Shown here one piece after another: positions 9,801-18,677 of a DNA stretch of 64,000 nucleotides (positions are counted from its first letter, which is position 1; the number at the start of each line of letters is the position of its first letter). Source of the stretch: Mucilaginibacter celer (GTDB lineage: Bacteria > Bacteroidota > Bacteroidia > Sphingobacteriales > Sphingobacteriaceae); NCBI RefSeq assembly GCF_003576455.2, contig NZ_CP032869.1, forward strand, positions 1,550,001-1,614,000. The letters run 5' to 3'. The position numbers and the translations under genes are program-made. The notes beneath the pieces were generated by a model, which ran no database searches, had not been told where the DNA came from, and saw only the letters and a list, made by a program, of their open reading frames with translations.

Positions 9801-10169
9801 TCCATCCAAAACTACAACCTGCTGGCCGATGCTAAAAACGCCTGGTCGCCAACACATACCAATACTAATATTCCGCGCCTTTCGGCAAGTGATGCCAATG
9901 GCAACTTTGGCAACGTATCTGATTTTTATGTAGAGAATGGCTCTTATATGCGCATCAAAAACGTAACGCTTGGCTACTCGCTGCCAAAAACACTGATGAC
10001 TAAAATTGGTGTACGCAGCGCCCGCCTTTTTGCCAATGCGCAAAACCTGGCCACATTTACCAAATACAAAGGTCTTGACCCGGAAGTTGGTATCAACCAA
10101 AATGGTGTCGATTTAGGTTTGTATCCGCAGGCCAGGATCGTTTTAGTAGGTGTTAACGTAGGCTTATAA
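6813..10169 (+). CDS. SusC/RagA TonB-dependent receptor with STN signalling domain
   Basis: A 1118-residue outer-membrane receptor. A signal peptide (cleavage near residue 32, PASA) is followed by an STN domain at about 45-118, a carboxypeptidase-D regulatory-like domain at about 128-195 (VTGTVVDKDGPLAGVAV), the plug at about 205-325 (VVVGYGTQKNSDVTGSV, IRLRGQSSFNNETPLIVVDG) and a long beta-barrel ending NVGL. The STN domain is what allows signalling to the FecR protein encoded upstream. The second SusC in the window lacks it. The receptor pairs with the SusD gene 35 bases downstream. The substrate is not known. The neighbouring phosphodiesterase/phosphatase and glp genes make a glycerophosphoryl compound possible, but a glycan is equally typical for this family. 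Confidence 0.93.
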   Translation: MEKSLTRISRSLTTAILLLLTGLAITWPASAKAERSTSIIDQPVTVRFADETMDASLEKLKKAANSIAFNYKLDDVVAVKVKANSFINKPLKDVLNALTANTQLEYREKYGTIIISRKKPVHAVDRVTVTGTVVDKDGPLAGVAVRSKTTNAATSTDVYGNYKITVEKGDVLVFSFIGYKSQEVTVNQSTLNITLDADVTGLNAVVVVGYGTQKNSDVTGSVGSLKVSNVKDRSVGSVTEMLQGQIAGVTVLNEGGDPTSAPNIRLRGQSSFNNETPLIVVDGTIYNGGPIDPADIESIDVLKDSYAAIYGAKAAAGVILITTKRGKQGKTNLEITAKGGVQNALKILQALNAAEYADAINTAYDNAGKTRLPAFDATINPDSRVTRTNWTDALFRTGHIQDYNLNINGGSEKSTFYISGGYRKNEAILLNTNAIRYNVRINSDHQINNWLKFGESMSYAYNNGQGANTTSAYTGAILSAIFYPPNASIYNPDGSFGGVPAQYAGSYGDVINPVAYLKRLDNSDAVSNFNINPYVEISLFKGLKFRSNLGITKTSETVKNFSPRVLEPGKKFFDNFLFQQQNNSRTILAEQTLNFERTFADKHHVSALAGYTYEDDMNEFFSVNTDNYLSEDPLYRYIINGTLNPTGVPLQGRKDELAIISYLGRVGYDYMGKYFVNGIIRRDAVSSIGKRNRTQNYPGISAGWLISKESFFPQDGLISFAKLRASYGKSGNLAGLPLFPTTVTLTKTAGYLGSPATGITGAAIDGIGNLDIKWEKTTQTNIGVDLGLMNGKLNITADAFIKTNTQFIFQPPVAAVFGVSNPPFVNGGKIQNKGIELSVKYQGNLGELHYNFIANGSYIKNKIDDVLPGQQTILTGPTVRDNLVPVWLKQGYSLYSFFGYKTAGLFQSQDEVNNYKDAAGALIQPNAKPGDIKFQDLNGDGKITEADKTYLGTPFPKVSYGFTANFSYGPFDLSVFLQGVAGNKLFNAVKYTGLNASIQNYNLLADAKNAWSPTHTNTNIPRLSASDANGNFGNVSDFYVENGSYMRIKNVTLGYSLPKTLMTKIGVRSARLFANAQNLATFTKYKGLDPEVGINQNGVDLGLYPQARIVLVGVNVGL

Positions 10170-10204
10170 TCAATCGAGGCGAAACAATTAAACAGATAAT
10201 TGCA

Positions 10205-11719
10205 ATGAAACTTAAAAATATAATTAGCAAGGGTTTATTAGCGGTAACGGTTGTTGCACTGGCCCAAAGCTGTAAAAAAGGTACTTTAGATAATATTAAA
10301 CCAACCGGTACGCCAACCAGCGCCAATTTTTGGCGTAATGCGGATGATGCCCAGGCGGCTGCCAATGGCCTGTACGAAAAGCAAAGCAACAGCGAAGATC
10401 TGTACGGTCGTGGTTTTTTCTGGTTCATCAACGCCAGCGATGATATGGTGGTAGGCCGTACCTCTGCCGACAGGGAAAATATCAAAAACTTTGTTTGTAC
10501 AGGTAACGAGGGTAGTATCTACGCCCCATGGCAGCTGCATTTTGTGGTGATGAAACGTGCCAACGATGTGATTAACAATGTGCCGGGCATCAACATGGAT
10601 GCTGCGACCAAGAACTTTATTCTGGGCCAGGCCTATTTTATCCATGCCGTAATGCACCTGGAAATTGCCGACCTGTACGGTTCAGACAAGCAAGGTGCTC
10701 CATTGCAAAATCGTGCTAATCCGCTGGCATTCCCCGCGCAGTTGCCATCGGTAAAAGATAATTATGCTTATATCGAGGCCGATCTAAAAAAAGCCGCATC
10801 GTTGCTACCATATTTTGATAAGTTAGGCGCGGGCGATAAAGGCCGTGCGCACAAAACCGCCGCATGGGCTTATCTTGCAAAAACTTATCTGCATGCTAAA
10901 GACTATGTCAATGCCGAAAAATATGCCGATTCGGTTATCCTGAGTGGTAAGCATGCTTTGTTAAATAACTATGCCGATGTATTTAAAATTGCCAATAACT
11001 ACAGTTCAGAATATATCTGGTCGGTAGCCAGTAATTTGAACGGGCAAAGCATTTTGCCGGGCGCTATGTTAGAAAACAAAGGCTGGGGTTTATATAATGG
11101 CTTTGGTTATTATCAGCCTACCAAAGAGTTGGTTGACGAGTTTGAAGCCGGTGATAAAAGGCTGCCTGCAACTATCCTGCAAAAAGGAGATAGCTTCCAG
11201 TATTTCGGTCAAACTTATACTTATCCTATCGGTGGCAAAAGCAACAGCTTAACCGGTTACCAGTTTAATAAATACATGGAGCCGTTTAGCTATGCCGGGG
11301 GCATCCACGTTAGCCCTAATGGCGATGAGCCATCAACAGATTTAAACGTACCGCTGTTGCGTTATGCCGAGATCCTGTTAATTAAAGCCGAAGCACAGAT
11401 TATGCAGGGCAAAAACGGCGATGCTGCAATTAACCTTGTACGTGTGCGTGCCGGTTTAACCCCAATTACCAATGCCACCTTGGCTAACCTGAAGCACGAA
11501 CGCCGCGTTGAATTGGCCGGAGAGTGGAGCGACCGCAACTTCGATCTTGTTCGCTGGGGCGATGCGCAGGCAATTTACTCAAAACCGTTACACGGCGCAG
11601 ATGGCTCAGTTGTGTGGAAAGCACGTAACTTTGACCCTGCAAGGGATAACGTTTGGCCTATCCCGCCAAAGGATATCCAGATAAGCCAGGGGCAGCTGAA
11701 ACAAAATGCCGGCTGGTAA
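10205..11719 (+). CDS. SusD/RagB-family surface lipoprotein
   Basis: A 504-residue lipoprotein with a lipobox ending LAQSC (Cys23) and the usual CKKGTLDN start of the mature form. The N-terminal SusD-like helical part includes NFWRNADDAQAAANGLY. The C-terminal RagB/SusD part carries the family landmarks LLRYAEILLIKAEAQ, INLVRVRAGL, LKHERRVELAGEWSDRNFDLVRWG and the closing VWPIPPKDI. It is the lid of the SusC barrel encoded 35 bases upstream. An intrinsic terminator at 11746-11768 ends the unit. Confidence 0.93.
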   Translation: MKLKNIISKGLLAVTVVALAQSCKKGTLDNIKPTGTPTSANFWRNADDAQAAANGLYEKQSNSEDLYGRGFFWFINASDDMVVGRTSADRENIKNFVCTGNEGSIYAPWQLHFVVMKRANDVINNVPGINMDAATKNFILGQAYFIHAVMHLEIADLYGSDKQGAPLQNRANPLAFPAQLPSVKDNYAYIEADLKKAASLLPYFDKLGAGDKGRAHKTAAWAYLAKTYLHAKDYVNAEKYADSVILSGKHALLNNYADVFKIANNYSSEYIWSVASNLNGQSILPGAMLENKGWGLYNGFGYYQPTKELVDEFEAGDKRLPATILQKGDSFQYFGQTYTYPIGGKSNSLTGYQFNKYMEPFSYAGGIHVSPNGDEPSTDLNVPLLRYAEILLIKAEAQIMQGKNGDAAINLVRVRAGLTPITNATLANLKHERRVELAGEWSDRNFDLVRWGDAQAIYSKPLHGADGSVVWKARNFDPARDNVWPIPPKDIQISQGQLKQNAGW

Positions 11720-11745
11720 TTTTTTTTTGACATGCTGAAAACTAT

Positions 11746-11768
11746 AAAACCGGGCAAGGCCCGGTTTT
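11746..11768 (+). terminator. Intrinsic terminator after susD
   Basis: Perfect 10-bp arms AAAACCGGGC and GCCCGGTTTT around the loop AAG, with the 3' arm ending in TTTT. It lies 26 bases after the SusD stop codon and just before the phosphatase gene, so the phosphatase is probably transcribed separately or by partial read-through. Confidence 0.8.
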
Positions 11769-11784
11769 ACTATTAAATACATAT

Positions 11785-13623
11785 ATGAAAAACAGTACTA
11801 AAATCATCCCGCTGGTATCACTACTTGCATGCGCCTCGCTATTTGCCAATGCACAGGTAAAAACATTGTACACCGTTGCCGATGCGCACTCGCACAACGA
11901 TTATAAGAACAGTATTCCCTTTTTCAGGGCTTATGAAAAAGGCTTTGGTTCGATAGAAGCCGACTGCTATGACGTAAACGGACAACTGATGGTTGCGCAC
12001 GATAAAAAGGAGATCGACCCGAAACGGTCGTTAAAAATCCTGTACATCGATCCGCTTATCGAAAAGCTGAAGCGCGATCCGCAAAGGCATTTAAGATTGC
12101 TGATCGAGATCAAGGAAGATCATAAAGCCGTATTACCGCTGGTGATTAAAGAACTGAAGCCATTGGAGCAGTATTTTGATTATGAAGGCCATCCCGGCAG
12201 GCTCGCTATCGTAATGACCGGCGCAGTTCCATCCCCGGCCGAGATGACGGATTATCCCGCCTGGATCTCGTTTGACGTTGACCATTTAAACGGTTTTACA
12301 CCCGAACAATGGAAAAAGATAGGTCTGGTAAGCTTTCCGTTTGGCAAATACATGCATTGGAATGGCAAAGGCGTACTGAATAATGAAGAAATTGCAAGAA
12401 TAAAAGCGGGAATTGACAGCGTACACAACGCAGGCAAAAAGATCCGTTTTTGGGAAACGCCCGATACCAAAAGCAGCTGGCTTGCCCTCATCCGTTTAGG
12501 GGTGGACGTAATTGGTACGGATAAGATTGAGGAGCTTGGCGATTTTCTGAATAAAAAACCTGCCGATGAATACACTGCGCCTCAGCCTTACGCCGTTTAT
12601 AAACCCACCTATAAATCAGACGGATCGGTTAAAAAAGTTAAAAATATTATTTTGTGCATTGGCGATGGCATGGGCTTATCGCAGATCTATTCAACCTATA
12701 CAGCCAACCGCGGGCAGCTGAATATTTTCCAGATGCTGAATATCGGTTTTTCGGTAACTAACTCGGCCGATGCTTATATCACTGATTCGGCGGCGGGTGC
12801 CACGGCATTTGCATCGGGGCAAAAAACAAATGATAGGGCGGTAGGAGTTGATCCCGCAGGAAAACCTTTAAAATCATTGGCCGATTATAGCGCCGAAGCC
12901 GGTAAGAAAACTGCTGATATTGTAGTTTGCGAATTAACCGATGCAACTCCGGCAGCGTTTTACGCTCACGATTCGGAACGGAGCCATTCAACAGCTATTG
13001 CCAACCAAATCGCTTCATCGCCGATTGATATTTTCCTGGGCTCGGCCTATAAAGACTTTATCTGGCCGGTAAACGGTGAGAGTCCTATCGATAAAATGAA
13101 GAAAAGAGGGTATGCCATCATCCGCAATTTTGACGAGTTTTTAAGCAGCACATCACCCAAAATACTGGCCCTGATGGATGACAGCGTAACCCGCCCCAAA
13201 ATGGAAGGCAGGGGAAATTACCTACCGCTGGCATTCAATAAGGTAACCCAAACATTCAAAAATGCACCCAAAGGCTTTTTTATGATGATAGAAGGTTCGC
13301 AGATTGACCATGGCGGCCATGCCAATAACCTGAAACAAATCATTACCGAAAATAGCGATTTTGACCGCGTTGTTGGCGATGCCCTCAAATTTGCCGATGA
13401 AGATGGCGAAACCCTGGTTATTGTTACTGCCGATCATGAAACCGGTGGCTTAACCTTACTGGACGGTGATATCAACAAAGGCTACGTTTGGGGCAATTTC
13501 AGCACCAACGATCATACCGGTACACCGGTTCCGGTATTTAGCTATGGCCCGCATTCGCTGGATTTTAGAGGTGTATACAGTAATACCGAGATCTTTAATA
13601 AGATTAAGGCGTTGTTGCAATAA
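11785..13623 (+). CDS. Bifunctional glycerophosphodiester phosphodiesterase-like / alkaline phosphatase
   Basis: A 612-residue exported protein with a signal peptide (LFANAQ, cleavage near 24). Residues about 30-255 form a GDPD/PI-PLC-like TIM barrel with AHSHNDY (His35), EADCYD (Glu58, Asp60) and VAHD (His72). Residues about 285-612 are an alkaline phosphatase with the metal ligand region CIGDGMG (Asp294), the nucleophile motif TDSAAGAT (Ser335), EGSQIDHGGH and TADHETGG. Such a fusion could hydrolyse a phosphodiester and then remove phosphate from the product in the periplasm. The gene starts 17 bases after a terminator that closes the sigma/SusCD unit, and a glycerol operon follows 2.7 kb on. 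The coupling to glycerol release is inference. Many Bacteroidota annotate this protein only as alkaline phosphatase. Confidence 0.85.
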   Translation: MKNSTKIIPLVSLLACASLFANAQVKTLYTVADAHSHNDYKNSIPFFRAYEKGFGSIEADCYDVNGQLMVAHDKKEIDPKRSLKILYIDPLIEKLKRDPQRHLRLLIEIKEDHKAVLPLVIKELKPLEQYFDYEGHPGRLAIVMTGAVPSPAEMTDYPAWISFDVDHLNGFTPEQWKKIGLVSFPFGKYMHWNGKGVLNNEEIARIKAGIDSVHNAGKKIRFWETPDTKSSWLALIRLGVDVIGTDKIEELGDFLNKKPADEYTAPQPYAVYKPTYKSDGSVKKVKNIILCIGDGMGLSQIYSTYTANRGQLNIFQMLNIGFSVTNSADAYITDSAAGATAFASGQKTNDRAVGVDPAGKPLKSLADYSAEAGKKTADIVVCELTDATPAAFYAHDSERSHSTAIANQIASSPIDIFLGSAYKDFIWPVNGESPIDKMKKRGYAIIRNFDEFLSSTSPKILALMDDSVTRPKMEGRGNYLPLAFNKVTQTFKNAPKGFFMMIEGSQIDHGGHANNLKQIITENSDFDRVVGDALKFADEDGETLVIVTADHETGGLTLLDGDINKGYVWGNFSTNDHTGTPVPVFSYGPHSLDFRGVYSNTEIFNKIKALLQ

Positions 13624-13650
13624 TGCCCAACTATAAATCATAAAGATCTC

Positions 13651-13720
13651 CATTTCGAGGCACGAAGCGACCGTACGAAGGCAGGTCTGCCCTGTATAGT
13701 TCGCGATTGCTCCGTGCCTT
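13651..13720. repeat. Dispersed REP-like palindrome, degenerate copy
   Basis: The stretch carries CGAGGCACGAAGC on one side and GATTGCTCCGTGCCT on the other, with the middle GCAGGTCTGCCCTGTATAG. Middle and right arm match the element at 35291-35376 almost base for base, while the left arm has decayed. It lies between two convergent genes. Confidence 0.75.
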
Positions 13721-13766
13721 ATAATAACAGCTTTTTTATACCTTTTAAGTAGCCTCGTCGGTTTTA

Positions 13767-15659
13767 TTAACCTATAATCTGTACCCATCCCGAATACACT
13801 TTCCCGTTTTTTAAATCTATTTTATAATAGTAAGTGCCTGATGGAAGCCTGTTGCCATTGTAGGTGCCATCCCATGGCGTGGGATAGCCGCGGGTTTCAA
13901 ACACCAAGGTGCCGTACCGGTTAAATACTTGTGTGGTTGAGTTGGGGTATGAGTTTAAAGCGTCTATTTTCCAGGTATCGTTTACACCATCGCCGTTGGG
14001 GGTAAATGTGTTTGGAATGGTAAATCCCTCAACCACTTTTAGCGAAACGCTTGCTGTAGCTTCAAATTTGCAGGAACCCGGTTGCAAAACATGCAGCACA
14101 TAGGTGATATCGCGTGTGGGCGATACGATTGGGGTAAGCGTATTGCTGTCGCTGATGTCGTCGTCAGGTGTCCAGTAGTAGGTTACGTTTGTGCCTTCGG
14201 CCTTGCCCTGTAACCTTATTTTTTCACCCTTAATCACTTCGGCTACGGCACTGGCGTAGGCTATGGGCCCGTTGTTTACTGTTAATGTTACGCTGCTTTG
14301 TGCCTGGCAGTTGTTGTTGGTTACGTTTACGGTGTAGGTGGTTGTTGCATTGGGCGAGGCCTCCGGATTGGCAATGTTGGGATTTGAAAGCCCGGTAGCC
14401 GGAAACCAGCGGTACGTGGTACCGCCGGTTGCATGCAGGGTAATGCTTTCGCCTTTGCAAATGGTTTGATCATTGCCTGCACTGGCTATCACGGGCTTAT
14501 TAATGGCCACAGAAACGGCGGGGGAAACCGTTTCGCAGCCGTTTTTAATAATAGTAACCTGGTATTGCCCGGCCATGGCATCACTGGCATTGGGGATAAC
14601 AGGATTTTGTTTGTTTGATGTAAAACCGTTTGGCCCTGTCCAGCTGTAGCTTTCGCCGGCCGATGCGGTTAAATAAATATTTTCACCCAAACATACCGGC
14701 GAACTTGCCGTTGCCGAGGCGGGTGAGGGGGTAATGATATTAAGTGTTATGGGCGAAGATGCAACCCTGCATTGTGCCGAGCCGATATTGCCCAGCTGCG
14801 CACTTAATACCCGGTATTGATAAATACCTGCATCTGAGGGTTGTTTAAGCGGATAGGGGATAACAGTTGCCCCCGGCATATTTTGCCAGCCACTGCCGGT
14901 ATTCACCTGCCACTGATAAGCAGGGTTAGGGTAACCCGTACCCGAGCTAAGGCCTGCATTTAAATTATAAACCTGCCCGGCCTGTGCACAGCCATTAACG
15001 GTACTACTTGTTTTATCATCATTGAAATAAGCATCAATAACGGGCCCAAACGGTCGTAGACTAATATCATCAAGGGCCACATCATTACCGTAACCTCCGG
15101 CAGCGTTATTGGTCATTTTGATAACAACATCGCCGCCGGTGGCTGGGGTGCTGAAATCAATACTGTATTCCTGCCAGCCTAAACCGGTATTAACCGGGCC
15201 TGTGTTTTTTACAGTTGTATTGGCCGATGTTGTTACCGAAAAGGTGATGTTTGGCTTAATGCCATCGGCTTTCATCAGGTTTAATAAAAATACGCTGAAG
15301 CGGTAGGTAGTACCGGGGCAAAGGGTTTTAACGGTACGTTTATAAAATTCATCGCTTTTTTCGGTGGCATCCACAATCATCATGTAGCCGTTTTTGCCGC
15401 TGGTATGGTCGCCGGTTTGAAGCCACGACGGGGTGTACATGCCCGCTGTAGAATTGGCAATGGTGTATGCGCCCTCAAATGGTTGAAAGGGTACATACTT
15501 GTAAGTGGTAGAAAAATCCTTATCGCCGATTTGTGGGCCTATTTGCGTTGTGCCCGAGCCAAAATCTTCAATAAATACCGGTTCCCCCTCCTGCGCCTGC
15601 AACCGCAGGGCAAAAGCTGACAATAGGCATACTATTGCCGTTAAAGTAAAACTTTTCAT
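13767..15659 (-). CDS. Secreted Ig-like surface protein with T9SS type B sorting domain
   Basis: A 630-residue protein with a signal peptide (FALRLQAQ, cleavage near 23). Residues about 30-210 form a beta-sandwich with carbohydrate-binding-like character (YRFSVFLLNLMKADG, DVALDDISLRPFGP). Then come Ig/PKD-like repeats (PVCLGENIYLTASAGESYSWTGP, ASAGNDQTICKGESITLHATGGTTYRW). The last about 90 residues are the gliding-motility-associated C-terminal domain: TFTPNGDGVNDTWKI, VFNRYGTLVFE, WDGTYNGNRLPSGTYYYKI. That domain directs export through the type IX system and attachment at the surface. It is transcribed alone, convergent with the phosphatase. Likely an adhesin or surface-exposed binding protein; no catalytic site is visible. 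Confidence 0.85.
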   Translation of the reverse strand: MKSFTLTAIVCLLSAFALRLQAQEGEPVFIEDFGSGTTQIGPQIGDKDFSTTYKYVPFQPFEGAYTIANSTAGMYTPSWLQTGDHTSGKNGYMMIVDATEKSDEFYKRTVKTLCPGTTYRFSVFLLNLMKADGIKPNITFSVTTSANTTVKNTGPVNTGLGWQEYSIDFSTPATGGDVVIKMTNNAAGGYGNDVALDDISLRPFGPVIDAYFNDDKTSSTVNGCAQAGQVYNLNAGLSSGTGYPNPAYQWQVNTGSGWQNMPGATVIPYPLKQPSDAGIYQYRVLSAQLGNIGSAQCRVASSPITLNIITPSPASATASSPVCLGENIYLTASAGESYSWTGPNGFTSNKQNPVIPNASDAMAGQYQVTIIKNGCETVSPAVSVAINKPVIASAGNDQTICKGESITLHATGGTTYRWFPATGLSNPNIANPEASPNATTTYTVNVTNNNCQAQSSVTLTVNNGPIAYASAVAEVIKGEKIRLQGKAEGTNVTYYWTPDDDISDSNTLTPIVSPTRDITYVLHVLQPGSCKFEATASVSLKVVEGFTIPNTFTPNGDGVNDTWKIDALNSYPNSTTQVFNRYGTLVFETRGYPTPWDGTYNGNRLPSGTYYYKIDLKNGKVYSGWVQIIG

Positions 15660-16357
15660 GTTTTTTTAAGCATGCAGCAAAACGGCGCGATGTTATTCGT
15701 GCGTTTTGCTTAAAAGTTTAATCAATACAGCCGGGGGACAGCCTCAATTGATTGAACATGGATTAACGTTGTTGTTTTTTGCAGAAGATTTGCAAAACTG
15801 AAGCCACCGGCTAATTCGTAAGTGGGGCTAAGTGCCGGATAGGAGTGAGAAAAAAGAGGGGAGATAGTGTATTAAAAACACAGGTTGTAAAACATACACT
15901 AAGCAGTCGGCAAAATATTCCGGATTTGTCCGGTTGACAGGTAATCCGGAATAAAAAAGCCATAAATTGAAAATTTCTATCATCGGAAAGTAAATTTGAA
16001 ATGGCTTGATTTTTGTTTGATAGAAATTGAAGGATTTTAATTGTGGTGTAGATAAATTTCATCAATAAATCCCGATACGGGAAATATAATCTACGTTTTA
16101 TCCCGGTGGTATGGCACGCAAATAGTATTCCTGTTAGTTCTTGGCTTAAGTATTAATTAAATGAACAACTTGAACAGATAATGTATAAATGAACAATTTG
16201 AATGGATAAAATGAACAGCCTTTTAAAAAGTTAAAAACCTGTGGTTGTGTGCAGTAAAAATTGGCTGAGTGCTGATTGGAATCAATCGGGTTTGACGAGT
16301 CAAAACACAAAAAAAGGATAGCGAAATACTATCCTCTGCAAATATTAAAATATTTAG
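15660..16357. other. 698-base gene-free AT-rich region
   Basis: No convincing gene lies here. The one longer open frame (15811-16065, -) is rich in Phe, Leu and Ile, resembles no family and has no coding-like composition. Visible structure: 11-bp arms AATTTCTATCA (15972-15982) and TGATAGAAATT (16018-16028); an imperfect direct repeat around ATGAACAACTTGAA and ATGAACAATTTGAA (16160-16215); and the glp terminator at 16315-16335. Confidence 0.5.
16315..16335 (-). terminator. Intrinsic terminator of the glycerol operon
   Basis: On the - strand AGGATAG, a 7-base loop and CTATCCT are followed directly by a run of T (A run at 16308-16314 on the + strand). It lies 22 bases past the glpF stop codon and closes the lacI-glpD-glpK-glpF unit. 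Confidence 0.85.
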
Positions 16358-17086
16358 CTATTTAATGGCGAGGTAAAGCACCGCTGCTATGGATGCTCCA
16401 ACTAACGGAGCTATAACGGGAATCCAGGAGTAAGCCCAATCGCTGTTCCCTTTTCCTTTTATGGGTAGCAAAGCATGCATCAGGCGCGGGCCAAGGTCGC
16501 GCGCCGGGTTAATGGCATAACCCGTTGTGCCGCCAAGCGCCAGGCCAATCACCCATACCAAAAAAGCTACCGGTATTGCGCCTACCGAGCCTAAACCAAC
16601 CGGCGTTTTTACCGGGGTAATCTCGGCGCCGGTAATGTAAAATATGGTAAACAGCAGCACAAAAGCGCCAATAATCTCACTGGCAATATTTGATACGTAA
16701 TTACGTAACGCCGGGCCGGTACAAAACACAGCCAGGATGCTTGCTGCATCATTGGTGCGTTTAAAATGATCGTAATACATCACCCAAACCAATAAAGCGC
16801 CGAGGCAGGCCCCTGCAAACTGAGATATGATATATGGTATAACATTGGCCCATGCAAATTTACCGCTTATGGCCAGCGCCAGGGTTACGGCGGGGTTAAG
16901 GTGCGCGCCGCTATACGGACCGGCTACAACCACGCCTACAAAAACGGCCAAACCCCAGGCGGTGGTAATTACCATCCAGCCGCTGTTATGGCCCTTTGTA
17001 TCTTTTAAAACAACGTTGGCTACCACGCCATCGCCTAATAATATCATCAGCATAGTGCCAATCAATTCGGCTATAAAAGGTGACAT
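16358..17086 (-). CDS. glpF: Aquaglyceroporin, glycerol uptake facilitator
   Basis: A 242-residue MIP-family channel with six membrane segments and both pore motifs: NPA in GAHLNPAVTLALA and NPA in GYAINPARDLGPRL. The Asp after the second NPAR is typical of glycerol-conducting members. It follows glpK by 25 bases and is the last gene before a strong terminator. It lets glycerol cross the inner membrane, after which GlpK traps it as glycerol-3-phosphate. Confidence 0.93.
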   Translation of the reverse strand: MSPFIAELIGTMLMILLGDGVVANVVLKDTKGHNSGWMVITTAWGLAVFVGVVVAGPYSGAHLNPAVTLALAISGKFAWANVIPYIISQFAGACLGALLVWVMYYDHFKRTNDAASILAVFCTGPALRNYVSNIASEIIGAFVLLFTIFYITGAEITPVKTPVGLGSVGAIPVAFLVWVIGLALGGTTGYAINPARDLGPRLMHALLPIKGKGNSDWAYSWIPVIAPLVGASIAAVLYLAIK

Positions 17087-17111
17087 GTTGATAGGTTTTT
17101 AAGGATTAATA

Positions 17112-18626
17112 CTAAATAACTGTTAACGGGTTTGCCCCGTTCGACCAGCATTGGGCCGTGCCCACCGCGCGTTTCCAGCCCGCTATGCCGGTTTTTACTT
17201 CTTCCAGGTCATCAGCCGGTTTAAATTCGGCCTCTGCAGCCCATAATTGTTGAATCTCGGCCACATCTTTCCAGTAACCCACAGCTAAGCCGGCCATATA
17301 AGCCACGCCAAGCGCTGTTGTTTCGGTAATTTCGGGCCTGATCACTTTGCAGTTTAATACATCGGCCTGAAACTGCATTAACAGGTTGTTGGCCGTTGCG
17401 CCGCCATCAACCCGCAGTTCTTTAATCTGCATGTCCGCATCGGCTTCCATGGCTTTCAATACATCCATAGTTTGATAGGCTATAGATGCAAGGGCCGCCC
17501 TTGAAATATGCGCTGCTGTTGCGCCGCGGGTTAGGCCAACAATGGCCCCACGTACATCCGGATCCCAGTAAGGCGCACCCAAACCGGCAAATGCGGGTAC
17601 AAAATATACGCCCGCAGTATCTTTAACCGACGTTGCCAGTCGCTCCACATCGGCCGAGGTTTTTATAATACCCAATCCATCGCGCAGCCATTGCACTACG
17701 GCGCCGCCTATAAAAATGCTGCCTTCAAAAGCGTAGGTGATTTGTCCGTTTATTTTCCAGGCTACGGTAGTAAGCAGGTTGTTTTTTGATTGGATAAACT
17801 CGTTGCCGATATTCATCAGCATAAAACACCCCGTGCCATAAGTGTTTTTAACCATGGCTTTATCAATACACATTTGCCCGAACAATGCTGCATGCTGATC
17901 GCCGGCTATACCTGCAATGGGTATTTTATGAGCAAAAACGTGACCTGAGGTAGTTCCATAAATCTCGCTGGATTGTTTTACTTCGGGCAGCATGCTTTTG
18001 GGGATGTCAAATAGCTGCAAAAGCTCATCGTCCCATTGTTGCGTTTGGATATTAAAAAGCATGGTGCGGCTTGCGTTGGTTACATCGGTAGCATGTACTT
18101 CGCCACGGGTAAAATTCCAAATCAGCCAGCTATCAACCGTGCCAAAGGCCAGATCGCCTGCATCGGCTAATGCACGCGCGCCTGCCACATTATCTAAAAT
18201 CCATTTAATTTTAGAGCCCGAAAAGTAGGCATCAATTACAAGCCCGGTTTTTTCGCGGATGATGTTGCTGTGGCCGTTTTGTTTCAGCTCATCGCAAAAA
18301 GGGGCGGTACGCCTGTCCTGCCAAACAATGGCGTTATGGATCGGTTCGCCGGTTTTACGGTTCCATACTACTGTTGTTTCGCGCTGGTTGGTAATACCGA
18401 TGGCTTTGATATGCGATCCGTTAAGGCCGGCTTTAGCCACAGCCTCAACTGCTACGCCTATCTGGCCTGACCAGATCTCGTTCGGGTCGTGCTCAACCCA
18501 GCCTGGTTTTGGAAAATGCTGGGTAAATTCTTTTTGTGCCGTGGCCATGATTTTGCCGGCATGATCAAAAATTATGGCGCGCGAACTGGTAGTTCCCTGG
18601 TCAAGGGCTAAAATATATTCCTGCAT
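17112..18626 (-). CDS. glpK: Glycerol kinase
   Basis: A 504-residue FGGY kinase of normal length. The ATP-binding start ([17 protein letters not shown]), [10 protein letters not shown], the substrate segment [17 protein letters not shown], the conserved [13 protein letters not shown] and the C-terminal [20 protein letters not shown] are all intact. It phosphorylates glycerol with ATP in the cytoplasm. It is placed between glpD (51 bases upstream in transcription) and glpF (25 bases downstream). Confidence 0.96.
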   Translation of the reverse strand: MQEYILALDQGTTSSRAIIFDHAGKIMATAQKEFTQHFPKPGWVEHDPNEIWSGQIGVAVEAVAKAGLNGSHIKAIGITNQRETTVVWNRKTGEPIHNAIVWQDRRTAPFCDELKQNGHSNIIREKTGLVIDAYFSGSKIKWILDNVAGARALADAGDLAFGTVDSWLIWNFTRGEVHATDVTNASRTMLFNIQTQQWDDELLQLFDIPKSMLPEVKQSSEIYGTTSGHVFAHKIPIAGIAGDQHAALFGQMCIDKAMVKNTYGTGCFMLMNIGNEFIQSKNNLLTTVAWKINGQITYAFEGSIFIGGAVVQWLRDGLGIIKTSADVERLATSVKDTAGVYFVPAFAGLGAPYWDPDVRGAIVGLTRGATAAHISRAALASIAYQTMDVLKAMEADADMQIKELRVDGGATANNLLMQFQADVLNCKVIRPEITETTALGVAYMAGLAVGYWKDVAEIQQLWAAEAEFKPADDLEEVKTGIAGWKRAVGTAQCWSNGANPLTVI

Positions 18627-18677
18627 AATTTGGTTTACCTGGTTTATAAATTGAATATCACACTAAAAAAGCTTATT

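Noticed and set aside
15811..16065. 84-codon open frame on the - strand in the long AT-rich gap
   Set aside because: Hydrophobic, low-complexity translation without family resemblance, start context or conserved pattern.
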